Shown piece by piece: positions 1 to 5,844 of a stretch of DNA of 7,106 nt. The notes beneath the pieces were generated by a model. It did no database searches and was not told the origin of the DNA. It saw only the letters and a list, made by a program, of their open reading frames with translations. Location of the stretch: positions 1 to 7,106 of the forward strand of contig DZAQ01000070.1 of the NCBI GenBank assembly GCA_022729615.1, given 5' to 3'. Position 1 is the first letter of the stretch. Every line of letters begins with the position of its first letter. The DNA comes from Sulfurovum sp. (lineage in GTDB: Bacteria; Campylobacterota; Campylobacteria; Campylobacterales; Sulfurovaceae). A program made the translations under genes and the position numbers.

Positions 1-1229
1 CCCTTCAGTTCTCCTGCCAGATATCCGCTAGAAAAAGACCATTGGAGATTGTATCCGCCGCAGGGACCGTCGAGATTCATCACTTCACCGCAAAAGTAGA
101 GTCCCTTTAGGAGTCTGCTCTGCATTGTGAGCGGATCGATCTCACGCAGCGGGATGCCTCCGCGGGTGATCATCGCCATTTTGAACCCTTCGTGTCCGGT
201 GATGGTGAGCGGCATCCATGCGAGATATTTGATGAGCTGATCTCTGATGATGCCTTGCTGCTTGCCCAGTGTGAGAGCAGGGTCTGCACCCGTGAGTCTG
301 CAAAAAACCGAAGCGAGCGAAGCGGGCAGGAGCGTTTGCAGGAGCTCGAGGGTATTGTATTGCGGATTTTTACTCTGTTCTTGTTTGAGGTGGCTGCGTA
401 TCTGCTCCTCATTCATCCCGCCCGTGAGATTTGCCAAGAGCGGCACCTCTCCTAATTTGGCAAGAAGCGGTGTGATCTCTCTGGAGAAATCAAGCACCAC
501 GGGACCCCTGATCCCCTCTTTGGTAAAGATGAGATCGCCTTTTGCTTGGAGATTGGCGTATTTTTTGAGGTTGACGACCAGGTGTGCTTTGGGGATCGTA
601 TCAGCGCGACACGATGCGACCCAATGCTCTTTGGTTTGCAGCGGCATCATGGCAGGATGCAGCGGGGTGGTTTGGTGTCCGGCTTGTGCGGCAAGGCGGT
701 ATCCGTCCCCCTCGGCGCCCAGCATCGGATAGCCCATGCCGCCCGTTGCGATGATGAGGTGAGGGGCAAGATAGGTTTGGTTTTGGCTTTTGACGCCCGT
801 GATATGCCCATTTTCAAAAAGAAGCAACTCCGCTTTCTGCCGGCATAGCGCCTCCACACCTGCTCTGTGCATCTCTTCGGTAAGCGCATTGATGATCGTT
901 TGTGAACTGTGCGTAAGCGGAAAGACCCTGAAGCCGTCAGGAGCGTGGCTGGGCACTCCTATCCGCTCAAAAAAGGCTCTCAGCGCATGCGCATCCAGCG
1001 CTTCAAGCGCACTGCCCATAAATCGCCCCTCCCGCCCAAAACGGCTCATGAAAGTTTCGTTATCGAGTGTGTTGGTGAGATTGCATCGCCCGCCGCCGGT
1101 AGCTTTGAGTTTGGCTCCGATTTGAGGAAGCTTCTCAAGCAGGAGGACTCTTCTGCCCAAGTCAGCCGCCCTGATCGCCGCCATCATTCCTGCTGCCCCG
1201 GAACCGACGACGATGAGATCGTAGCGCAT
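1..1229 (-). CDS. HI0933/YhiN-family NAD(P)/FAD-dependent oxidoreductase (3' end cut by window edge)
   Basis: Reading the minus strand from an ATG at 1229-1227 gives 409 uninterrupted codons to the window edge. The N-terminus is a Rossmann dinucleotide-binding motif (VVGSGAAGMMAA, residues 7-18, followed by LLLEK at 29-33). Next comes the family hallmark TGGGRCNLTN (44-53), then a second ATGGMGYP segment (161-168), FTKEGIRGP (235-243), and the C-terminal FAD signature GEVMNLDGPCGGYNLQWSFS (381-400) ending in SGYLAGE. These define the HI0933-like flavoproteins, about 390-420 residues long, so only a few residues should be missing. The family is a putative FAD-dependent oxidoreductase or dehydrogenase of uncertain substrate, and I infer a cytoplasmic location because no signal peptide is seen. 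The start is supported by AAAGGAG four bases upstream. It is divergent from the HicAB module. Family assignment is sure; the reaction is unknown. Confidence 0.95.
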   Translation of the reverse strand, partial: MRYDLIVVGSGAAGMMAAIRAADLGRRVLLLEKLPQIGAKLKATGGGRCNLTNTLDNETFMSRFGREGRFMGSALEALDAHALRAFFERIGVPSHAPDGFRVFPLTHSSQTIINALTEEMHRAGVEALCRQKAELLLFENGHITGVKSQNQTYLAPHLIIATGGMGYPMLGAEGDGYRLAAQAGHQTTPLHPAMMPLQTKEHWVASCRADTIPKAHLVVNLKKYANLQAKGDLIFTKEGIRGPVVLDFSREITPLLAKLGEVPLLANLTGGMNEEQIRSHLKQEQSKNPQYNTLELLQTLLPASLASVFCRLTGADPALTLGKQQGIIRDQLIKYLAWMPLTITGHEGFKMAMITRGGIPLREIDPLTMQSRLLKGLYFCGEVMNLDGPCGGYNLQWSFSSGYLAGELK

Positions 1230-1233
1230 TGCG

Positions 1234-1240
1234 CTCCTTT
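1234..1240 (-). promoter_or_regulatory. Ribosome binding site of the flavoprotein gene
   Basis: On the minus strand AAAGGAG precedes the ATG at 1229 with a four-base spacer (CGCA). It fixes the start of the left-edge flavoprotein directly before its Rossmann motif. The same AAAGGAG core precedes kdsA, ribH and the M16-like gene. Confidence 0.75.
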
Positions 1241-1269
1241 GAGAATAAAGAGGTTTGTTTGATCGTAAG

Positions 1270-1297
1270 ATCATAACACAAAACCTATGTGTGTTGA
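1270..1297 (-). promoter_or_regulatory. Possible promoter of the flavoprotein gene (weak)
   Basis: On the minus strand TATGAT (1275-1270) is a plausible -10 box. With a 16-bp spacer, TCAACA (1297-1292) matches the -35 consensus at four of six positions. Transcription would start about 35 bases before the start codon. A short inverted repeat, TGATC-GTAA-GATCA at 1260-1273, overlaps the -10 box; its significance is unknown. This call rests on consensus resemblance alone. Confidence 0.3.
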
Positions 1298-1327
1298 TAG
1301 TGGACTCGAATTTATCTAGAAAAACTA

Positions 1328-1355
1328 TTGACTTTTATCAAAATATGTGTATAAT
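1328..1355 (+). promoter_or_regulatory. Sigma-70-like promoter of hicAB
   Basis: TTGACT (1328-1333) and a perfect TATAAT (1350-1355) are separated by 16 bp, in locally AT-rich DNA. The predicted transcription start is about 1361-1363, giving a leader of roughly 20 bases before the hicA ATG at 1384. The -10 box lies inside a 20-bp palindrome, so a protein bound there would block RNA polymerase. This is the best-looking promoter in the window. Confidence 0.75.
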
Positions 1356-1364
1356 TATACACAT
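1345..1364 (+). promoter_or_regulatory. Perfect 20-bp palindrome, candidate HicB operator
   Basis: ATGTGTATAATTATACACAT is identical to its own reverse complement across all 20 bases and covers the whole -10 box and the expected transcription start of hicAB. HicB antitoxins with a DNA-binding C-terminal domain repress their own operon by binding palindromes at the promoter. The ribbon-helix-helix tail of the HicB encoded here makes it the natural ligand. Symmetry and position are seen directly; binding is inferred. Confidence 0.7.
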
Positions 1365-1383
1365 TAAAAGCAATTGGGGTTTT

Positions 1384-1602
1384 ATGAGTTTTACTTCAAA
1401 GGAGTTGATTCGTTTTGCTTTGGCGATGGGATGGTTTGAGGTCTCTCAAGAGGGAAGCCACAAGCATTTCAAACATCCTATTCACAAAGGCAAAGCGACT
1501 ATCCCGCATCCAAAGCGTGAAATAGCTCCCAAAACGCTCTCAAGCATCCTCAAGCAGCTTAACTCATCCAAAGAGGAGTTCGTATCATGGTTGAATGGTT
1601 AA
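1384..1602 (+). CDS. hicA: HicA-type toxin, putative mRNA interferase
   Basis: This 72-residue protein has the HicA (YcfA-like) fold pattern: KELIRFALAMGW (6-17), the catalytic-histidine motif GSHKHFKHP (24-32, His26 the likely active residue), a TIPHP strand (39-43), and the terminal helix TLSSILKQL (51-59). HicA toxins are small double-stranded-RNA-binding-like proteins that cleave mRNA in a ribosome-independent way and are neutralised by HicB. The length is normal and nothing looks broken. ATG 1384 is preferred over an upstream in-frame TTG at 1255, because that extension would span the promoter and operator. The ribosome binding site is weak (TGGGG near 1375-1379). The stop overlaps the start of hicB by 16 bases, indicating translational coupling. 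Toxicity is not shown. Confidence 0.9.
   Translation: MSFTSKELIRFALAMGWFEVSQEGSHKHFKHPIHKGKATIPHPKREIAPKTLSSILKQLNSSKEEFVSWLNG
1572..1578 (+). promoter_or_regulatory. Ribosome binding site of hicB
   Basis: AGAGGAG sits inside the 3' end of hicA, eight bases before the hicB ATG at 1587. It is stronger than the site before hicA, which fits the usual need for antitoxin in excess of toxin. Confidence 0.6.
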
Positions 1603-2006
1603 AAGCATATCCGGCGGTTTTTGAAGAGACATCGGATGGCGGTTACAGCATATTTTTCCCCGATGTTGCCGGATGCATCTCTGCCGGTGAAAATCTTGAA
1701 GAGACGATCGCTATGGCAAAAGAGGCATTAAGTCTTCATCTGTCTGAAATGATCAATGATAACGAATCAGCCCCCATAATTGATCTGAAAAATGCCAAAG
1801 AAGAGGCGCAAGGGTGTTTGCTTATGATGATAGAACCAAATCCTGCCATCATCTCTCGTCGAACGAAGGAGCATGCTGTCCGAGTAAATATCACACTCCC
1901 CCAAATGCTGCTAGAACGGGTGGATCGCTATGCGAAAGCGGCGAACATAAATCGCTCACGCTTGATCGCCCAGGCATTGGAACATCAAATATCGGCATCC
2001 TATTGA
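1587..2006 (+). CDS. hicB: HicB-type antitoxin with ribbon-helix-helix DNA-binding tail
   Basis: This 139-residue protein has two parts. Residues 6-50 form the HicB partial RNase H-like domain, with the typical YPAVFEE, GGYSIFFPDVAGC (18-30), a GENLEET turn (34-40) and an AKEAL helix. Residues 97-135 look like a CopG/MetJ-type ribbon-helix-helix: strand AVRVNITLP, helix MLLERVDRYAKAA, then NRSRLIAQALEHQ. HicB binds and inhibits HicA through the first domain, and the second would bind operator DNA as a dimer and repress the operon. It overlaps hicA by 16 bases and has its own ribosome binding site. The order toxin-first is usual for hicAB. The likely target is the palindrome at 1345-1364. The reading frame is intact, so the module appears functional. 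Confidence 0.9.
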   Translation: MVEWLKAYPAVFEETSDGGYSIFFPDVAGCISAGENLEETIAMAKEALSLHLSEMINDNESAPIIDLKNAKEEAQGCLLMMIEPNPAIISRRTKEHAVRVNITLPQMLLERVDRYAKAANINRSRLIAQALEHQISASY

Positions 2007-2021
2007 CTCTTCAAAAATGTT

Positions 2022-2049
2022 TTGAAAGTTACAATATCTACTCCATAAT
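2022..2049 (+). promoter_or_regulatory. Possible promoter of the EamA transporter gene
   Basis: TTGAAA (2022-2027) and CATAAT (2044-2049) are spaced by 16 bp in the 79-base gap between hicB and the transporter. Transcription would begin near 2056, about 30 bases before the ATG at 2086. This would let the right-hand gene run be expressed apart from hicAB. The call rests on consensus match only. Confidence 0.4.
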
Positions 2050-2085
2050 AAGCGTTTTCTTACGACAAATCACAGCAGGAAGCAA

Positions 2086-2988
2086 ATGAGACAAAAAATC
2101 CAAAATATAGACAAAGGTATCCTGTTTATGCTTCTTGCCTCTTTGTGTTTCGCGTTTATGGGGGGATTTGCGAAGGTGCTCAGCCAGTCGATACCGGCAG
2201 TTGAGATCACATTTTTTCGTAACCTTGTCGGAGTATTGATGATCGGCGCGACACTCTGGAGGTTTCCGCTCAAGCAGAAGGGCGGCAGACCGTTTTTGCT
2301 CTTTTTTCGAGGGCTGATAGGATTTTTGGCGCTCTTGGCATACTTTTATATCATGGCGCATATACCGCTGGGAGAGGCGGTAACTTACAACAAAACTTCA
2401 CCCATTTTCGGAGCTATTTTTGCCTACATTTTTTTGCGCGAGAAGCTGCCAAGAAGCGCTGTTTTGGCGGTCTTGGTTGGATTTGTCGGAATTGTTCTTA
2501 TCGCCAAACCTGAGGGGTTGTCACTAGATAAATATGATCTTTTGGGTATCTTCTCCGGAGTCGGCGCAGCACTCGCATATACCTCCATACGGGAGCTTCG
2601 CCACTACTATGATACACGCTCGATCGTGCTTTCGTTTATGGTGGTCGGGACGATCGCGCCTGTTTTGCTGATGTTGGCAGCGCCGTCACTACAGAGTGAT
2701 GAGCTTGATTTTCTTTTTGCCCCCTTCGTGATGCCCTCAAAAATAGAGTGGATATTGATAGCCGGAGTAGGGCTATTCGCGACACTCTCTCAGTATTTGA
2801 TGACTAGAGCCTATGAGCTCACCAAGGCGGGTATCGTCGGGACGATCTCCTACTCCAATATCGTTTTCTCTCTCTTTATCGGCACGATGTTGGGCGATCC
2901 TCTGCCCGACTTTTGGACTTTTTTGGGTATAATCCTCGTTATTCTCTCAGGACTCTTGGTTGCTCTGCCAAAAAACAGACAACCTTGA
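2086..2988 (+). CDS. EamA/DMT-family transporter, ten membrane segments
   Basis: This 300-residue hydrophobic protein has two EamA-like repeats (about residues 11-140 and 150-294). Ten likely membrane segments lie at roughly 11-29, 38-57, 73-91, 97-116, 123-141, 149-167, 178-198, 219-238, 246-268 and 274-294. Typical drug/metabolite transporter features include ITFFRNLVG (41-49), the LGEAVTYNKTSPIF stretch (95-108) before FLREKLP, and RAYELTKAGIVGTISYSNIV (241-260) in the second repeat. The family lies in the inner membrane and exports or exchanges small metabolites; substrate cannot be read from sequence. AGGAA (2077-2081) precedes ATG 2086. kdsA follows after 34 bases. Position beside a Kdo-synthesis gene does not establish a role in envelope synthesis. 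Confidence 0.9.
   Translation: MRQKIQNIDKGILFMLLASLCFAFMGGFAKVLSQSIPAVEITFFRNLVGVLMIGATLWRFPLKQKGGRPFLLFFRGLIGFLALLAYFYIMAHIPLGEAVTYNKTSPIFGAIFAYIFLREKLPRSAVLAVLVGFVGIVLIAKPEGLSLDKYDLLGIFSGVGAALAYTSIRELRHYYDTRSIVLSFMVVGTIAPVLLMLAAPSLQSDELDFLFAPFVMPSKIEWILIAGVGLFATLSQYLMTRAYELTKAGIVGTISYSNIVFSLFIGTMLGDPLPDFWTFLGIILVILSGLLVALPKNRQP
2928..2933 (+). promoter_or_regulatory. Candidate -10 box of an internal promoter for kdsA
   Basis: A perfect TATAAT lies inside the 3' end of the transporter gene, about 90 bases before the kdsA start. The preceding 17 bases are T-rich (TTTTGGACTTTTTTGGG), with no good -35 hexamer. In Campylobacter and Helicobacter, sigma-70 promoters often have a -10 box with a periodic T-rich upstream region in place of a conserved -35, so this fits. 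Transcription would start near 2940. Chance occurrence inside a coding region is possible. Confidence 0.4.
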
Positions 2989-3010
2989 ATATCGTCCAAG
3001 AAGAGCAAAC

Positions 3011-3017
3011 AAAGGAG
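3011..3017 (+). promoter_or_regulatory. Ribosome binding site that fixes the kdsA start
   Basis: AAAGGAG is followed by five bases and ATG 3023. The in-frame upstream start at 2960 would overlap the transporter gene and add a 21-residue extension that matches no KdsA feature I know, so 3023 is chosen. Confidence 0.8.
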
Positions 3018-3022
3018 TTTAC

Positions 3023-3817
3023 ATGATCCTCATAGCCGGACCTTGCGTGATCGAGAGTCGCGATAGTGTTTTGAAAATTGCAGAGGCGTTGATGCCTTAC
3101 GAAGAGGATTGCACCAAAGATTTCTACTTCAAAGCGAGTTTTGACAAAGCCAACCGTACAAGTCTTGAGAGTTTTCGCGGTCCCGGACTCGATGAGGGTC
3201 TTCGGATGCTTGAAGAGGTGAAATCGACCTTTGGATACAAGATACTCACAGATATTCACGAACCCGCTCAAGCTGCCCCTGTGGCTGAGGTCGCCGATGT
3301 GTTGCAAATCCCTGCGTTTCTCTCTCGTCAGACCGATCTGCTGGTAGCTGCGGCGCGTACGGCGGCAGTGGTCAATATCAAAAAAGGGCAATTTCTCGCT
3401 CCTGCCGCGATGGAGCACTCAGTCGCCAAGGTGCTGAACACGAGAGGATGCAAAGAGGTGAACTACGAAAACGCCAAAAAATTCGGCGTCTGGCTTACCG
3501 AGCGAGGTTCAAGTTTCGGGTACGGCAATCTCGTGGTGGATATGCGCTCATTTGTGATCATGCGCTCTTTTGCGCCGGTGATCTTCGATGCGACACACTC
3601 TGTGCAGATGCCTGCCAGCGGGGGTGCGACAAGCGGCGGCGATAGCTCTTTTGTGCCCTGCCTCGCACGAGCTGCTGCCGCTGCGGGTGTAGATGGATTT
3701 TTCTTTGAGACCCATTTTGATCCAAGTGTGGCGCTGAGTGACGGTCCCAATATGATACAATTGGATGACTTGAACCGTCTCATCCAAGAGATTGATGCGA
3801 TACGATTGATAATTTAA
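3023..3817 (+). CDS. kdsA: 3-deoxy-D-manno-octulosonate 8-phosphate synthase, metal-dependent type
   Basis: KdsA condenses phosphoenolpyruvate with arabinose 5-phosphate to give Kdo-8-phosphate, the committed step to the Kdo sugar of lipopolysaccharide, in the cytoplasm. The 264-residue product has the N-terminal IAGPCVIES (4-12), KASFDKANRTS (37-47), FRGPGLDEGL (51-60), LTDIHEP (75-81), the IPAFLSRQTDLL segment (96-107), NIKKGQF (118-124) and DATHSVQMP (189-197). Metal ligands seen are Cys8, His192, Glu229 and Asp240. The His-Glu and Glu-Asp spacings (37 and 11) equal those I recall for the Aquifex aeolicus metal enzyme, whereas the Escherichia coli enzyme has Asn in place of the Cys. It starts close to the first strand, without the longer E. 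coli N-terminus. ribH follows after 13 bases. Confidence 0.97.
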   Translation: MILIAGPCVIESRDSVLKIAEALMPYEEDCTKDFYFKASFDKANRTSLESFRGPGLDEGLRMLEEVKSTFGYKILTDIHEPAQAAPVAEVADVLQIPAFLSRQTDLLVAAARTAAVVNIKKGQFLAPAAMEHSVAKVLNTRGCKEVNYENAKKFGVWLTERGSSFGYGNLVVDMRSFVIMRSFAPVIFDATHSVQMPASGGATSGGDSSFVPCLARAAAAAGVDGFFFETHFDPSVALSDGPNMIQLDDLNRLIQEIDAIRLII

Positions 3818-3830
3818 TAAAGGAGTAGAT

Positions 3831-4301
3831 ATGAAGACAGTAGAGGGTCAGCTGAGCGTTGACACAACCAAGAAGGTTGCCATCATAAATGCGAGATTCA
3901 ACCACTTTATCACCGATAGATTGGTAGAGGGGGCGAAAGATGCCTACGCAAGACATGGCGGCAAGAGCGAGGATTTGGATTTGATCCTTGTGCCGGGCGC
4001 TTTTGAGATACCTTTCGCGCTCGATAGGGCTTTGGCATCAGGCAAATATGACGCAGTGTGTTGTCTGGGGGCTGTGATACGCGGCGCTACGCCTCATTTT
4101 GATTATGTCTCTGCCGAAGCGACCAAAGGGGTAGCCTCGGTGACGCTCAAGTATGGCAAGCCGACGGCATTTGGTGTCTTGACGGTGGACAGTATCGAGC
4201 AGGCGATCGAGAGAGCCGGAACCAAGGCAGGCAACAAAGGAGCTGAAGCGATGGTGGGGCTCATCGAAATGATGAATCTATACAATAAACTGGAAGCGTA
4301 A
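3831..4301 (+). CDS. ribH: 6,7-dimethyl-8-ribityllumazine synthase
   Basis: RibH joins 5-amino-6-ribitylaminouracil with 3,4-dihydroxy-2-butanone 4-phosphate to form lumazine, the direct precursor of riboflavin; the family assembles as pentamers or 60-subunit shells. The 156-residue product has all family motifs: ARFNHFITDRLVEGA (21-35), VPGAFEIP (54-61), GAVIRGATPHFDYVS (80-94) with catalytic His89, FGVLTVDSIEQAIERAG (114-130) with the phosphate-site Arg128, and GNKGAEAM (134-141). Length is typical. AAAGGAG (3819-3825) lies five bases before the ATG. The stop TAA shares its last base with the ATG of nusB (TAATG), so the two are translationally coupled. No FMN riboswitch-like element is visible upstream, and the short gap after kdsA leaves no room for one. 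Confidence 0.98.
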   Translation: MKTVEGQLSVDTTKKVAIINARFNHFITDRLVEGAKDAYARHGGKSEDLDLILVPGAFEIPFALDRALASGKYDAVCCLGAVIRGATPHFDYVSAEATKGVASVTLKYGKPTAFGVLTVDSIEQAIERAGTKAGNKGAEAMVGLIEMMNLYNKLEA

Positions 4302-4732
4302 TGGCGACACGGCACCAAGCGAGAACCGCTGTAGTCGGCTTGCTCTACGCGTATGATCTGGGCAATCACACTATCACCAAATACTCTGATGAGATCCTCG
4401 AAGAGAGCAAGATACGCAACAAACAGCGAACCTTTTCAAATGATCTTTTCATAGGGACGGTTGAGAATTTAGAACGCATAGATGAGGAGATCCAGAGCCA
4501 CCTCAAAGAGTGGGATTATACCTCTATCGGCAAAGTGGAGAAGGCGATCTTGCGGCTTGGCGTCTATGAGATACTCATCGCAGGGACGGATAGGGCGATC
4601 ATCATCAATGAAGCCGTAGAACTCGCCAAAGAGCTTGCCGATGAGCATGCGCCGAAGTTCATCAACGGAGTGCTCGATGCCGTCGGAGAGAAGCCAAGCA
4701 GAGTGAGCCTCGATACGCCGGACGCTCCATAA
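4301..4732 (+). CDS. nusB: Transcription antitermination factor NusB
   Basis: NusB binds the boxA RNA element with ribosomal protein S10 (NusE) and helps RNA polymerase read through rRNA operons. The 143-residue all-helical product begins with ATRHQARTAVVGLLYAYDLG (2-21), matching the conserved arginine-rich first helix. It ends with IINEAVELAK (101-110) and the signature KFINGVLDAV (119-128). Length is normal. The start codon overlaps the ribH stop by one base, with GGAAG (4292-4296) as ribosome binding site inside ribH. The ribH-nusB pair is widely conserved in bacteria and the kdsA-ribH-nusB trio is characteristic of Campylobacterota. mqnC follows after 11 bases. Confidence 0.97.
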   Translation: MATRHQARTAVVGLLYAYDLGNHTITKYSDEILEESKIRNKQRTFSNDLFIGTVENLERIDEEIQSHLKEWDYTSIGKVEKAILRLGVYEILIAGTDRAIIINEAVELAKELADEHAPKFINGVLDAVGEKPSRVSLDTPDAP

Positions 4733-4743
4733 GTGAGAGAGTG

Positions 4744-5796
4744 ATGACAAAACGAATGAGTATCGACGAGGCGGTTGCCCTCATCGAAAATGCAGACCTC
4801 AAAACGCTCGGTCAAATGGCTTTTGAGCGCAAAAAGCAGCTGCATCCCGATGGCGTGACCACCTTCGTGGTCGATAGAAACATCAACTATACCAATGTCT
4901 GTTGGGTCGATTGTAAATTTTGCGCTTTTTACCGTCATGAGAAAAATGATGATGCCTATATCCTCTCTTTTGAGGAGATCGACCAAAAGATAGAAGAGCT
5001 TTTGGCGATCGGCGGTACGCAGATCCTCTTTCAGGGCGGCGTCCACCCCAAACTCCAGATCGAGTGGTATGAGGAGCTTGTGGGACATATCCATGCCAAA
5101 TACCCCCAAGTGACCATTCACGGCTTCTCGGCGATAGAGATCGATTATATCGCTACGAGATCGAAGATATCTATCAAAGAGGTGTTGCGGCGGCTCCATG
5201 CCAAGGGGTTGAGTTCGATCCCCGGCGCAGGCGCGGAGATACTCTCCGATCGAGTCAGAGATGTCATCGCCCCCAAGAAGCTGGACAAAGATACTTGGCT
5301 CAAAGTGCATAGGGAAGCGCACAAGCTGGGGATCAGATCGACCGCTACGATGATGTACGGTACCATAGAGACCGATCGTGAGATCGTGGAGCATTGGGAG
5401 TATGTCAGAAGCCTGCAGGATGAGCTGGGCGGATTTCGAGCTTTTATCATGTGGTCGTTTCAGGGGGAAAATACCGAGCTGCTTCGCGAGCTGCCCCAGA
5501 TACAAAAACAATCCTCCAACCGCTATCTCAGGCTCTTGGCGGTCGCTAGACTCTTTTTGGACAATGTCCCAAATATCCAAAGCTCATGGGTGACACAAGG
5601 AAGCTATATCGGTCAAATGGCGCTTCTTTTTGGAGCCAACGATCTAGGCTCGACCATGATGGAGGAGAATGTCGTCTCCGCAGCGGGTGCGCACAATCAG
5701 ATGAACCAAGAGGAGATGATCCGTCTCATTCAAGACATCGGCGAGAAGCCGGCAAAGCGCAATACAGCCTATGAGATCTTGGAGCGTTTTTACTGA
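4744..5796 (+). CDS. mqnC: Cyclic dehypoxanthinyl futalosine synthase (radical SAM, menaquinone synthesis)
   Basis: MqnC cyclises dehypoxanthinyl futalosine by radical chemistry in the futalosine route to menaquinone, the respiratory quinone of Campylobacterota. The 350-residue product shows NYTNVCWVDCKFCAFYR (48-64), a C-x3-C-x2-C radical SAM cluster (Cys53, 57, 60). It also has GGTQILFQGGVHP, SIPGAGAEIL, TATMMYG and WSFQGENTEL. The C-terminal SSWVTQGSYIG and the GANDLGSTMMEENV stretch are typical of the MqnC/MqnE/CofH group. The INYTNVC start of the cluster and FCAFYR favour MqnC over MqnE. ATG 4744 is chosen because the weak GAGAG (4735-4739) is too close to the alternative GTG at 4741; ATG 4756 would lie too far from it. 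It sits between nusB and a secreted M16-like gene. Confidence 0.93.
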   Translation: MTKRMSIDEAVALIENADLKTLGQMAFERKKQLHPDGVTTFVVDRNINYTNVCWVDCKFCAFYRHEKNDDAYILSFEEIDQKIEELLAIGGTQILFQGGVHPKLQIEWYEELVGHIHAKYPQVTIHGFSAIEIDYIATRSKISIKEVLRRLHAKGLSSIPGAGAEILSDRVRDVIAPKKLDKDTWLKVHREAHKLGIRSTATMMYGTIETDREIVEHWEYVRSLQDELGGFRAFIMWSFQGENTELLRELPQIQKQSSNRYLRLLAVARLFLDNVPNIQSSWVTQGSYIGQMALLFGANDLGSTMMEENVVSAAGAHNQMNQEEMIRLIQDIGEKPAKRNTAYEILERFY

Positions 5797-5832
5797 TGGA
5801 AATAGGGCAGTGATGCAAGCAGAGTCGGGACG

Positions 5833-5840
5833 AAAGGAGA
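5833..5840 (+). promoter_or_regulatory. Ribosome binding site that supports a TTG start
   Basis: AAAGGAGA followed by GGGG places a strong Shine-Dalgarno sequence directly before TTG 5845. It decides the start of the M16-like gene in favour of TTG, because the next in-frame ATG (5890) has a weaker site and would remove the signal peptide. Confidence 0.75.
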
Positions 5841-5844
5841 GGGG

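Noticed and set aside
302..330. Direct repeat CGAAGCG-A-GCGAAGCG
   Set aside because: It falls inside the flavoprotein frame, where it encodes an Ala-Ser-Leu-Ala-Ser stretch. There are only two copies and no further spacing pattern, so it is not an array.
192..848. Overlapping plus-strand open frames opposite the flavoprotein
   Set aside because: The minus-strand frame holds the complete HI0933-family signature through this stretch, so these are shadows.
1224..1236. Near-palindrome AGCGCA-T-TGCGCT around the flavoprotein start codon
   Set aside because: The one-base centre cannot form an RNA hairpin and the symmetry is explained by the start codon and ribosome binding site context.
1255..1383. 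In-frame N-terminal extension of hicA from a TTG at 1255
   Set aside because: The extension would cover the promoter and palindrome, and homologous HicA proteins begin at the residue encoded near 1384.
2008..2028. Possible terminator hairpin after hicB (TTCAAAA-ATG-TTTTGAA)
   Set aside because: The stem is short and almost only A-T, with no run of T after it, so it is too weak to call a terminator. The overlapping TTGAAA fits better as a -35 box.
4564..5580. Long open frame (338 codons) on the minus strand, antisense to nusB and mqnC
   Set aside because: It lies entirely opposite two clear genes with complete family motifs. Its translation shows no recognisable domain and it has no convincing ribosome binding site. 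It is a shadow of the codon usage of mqnC.
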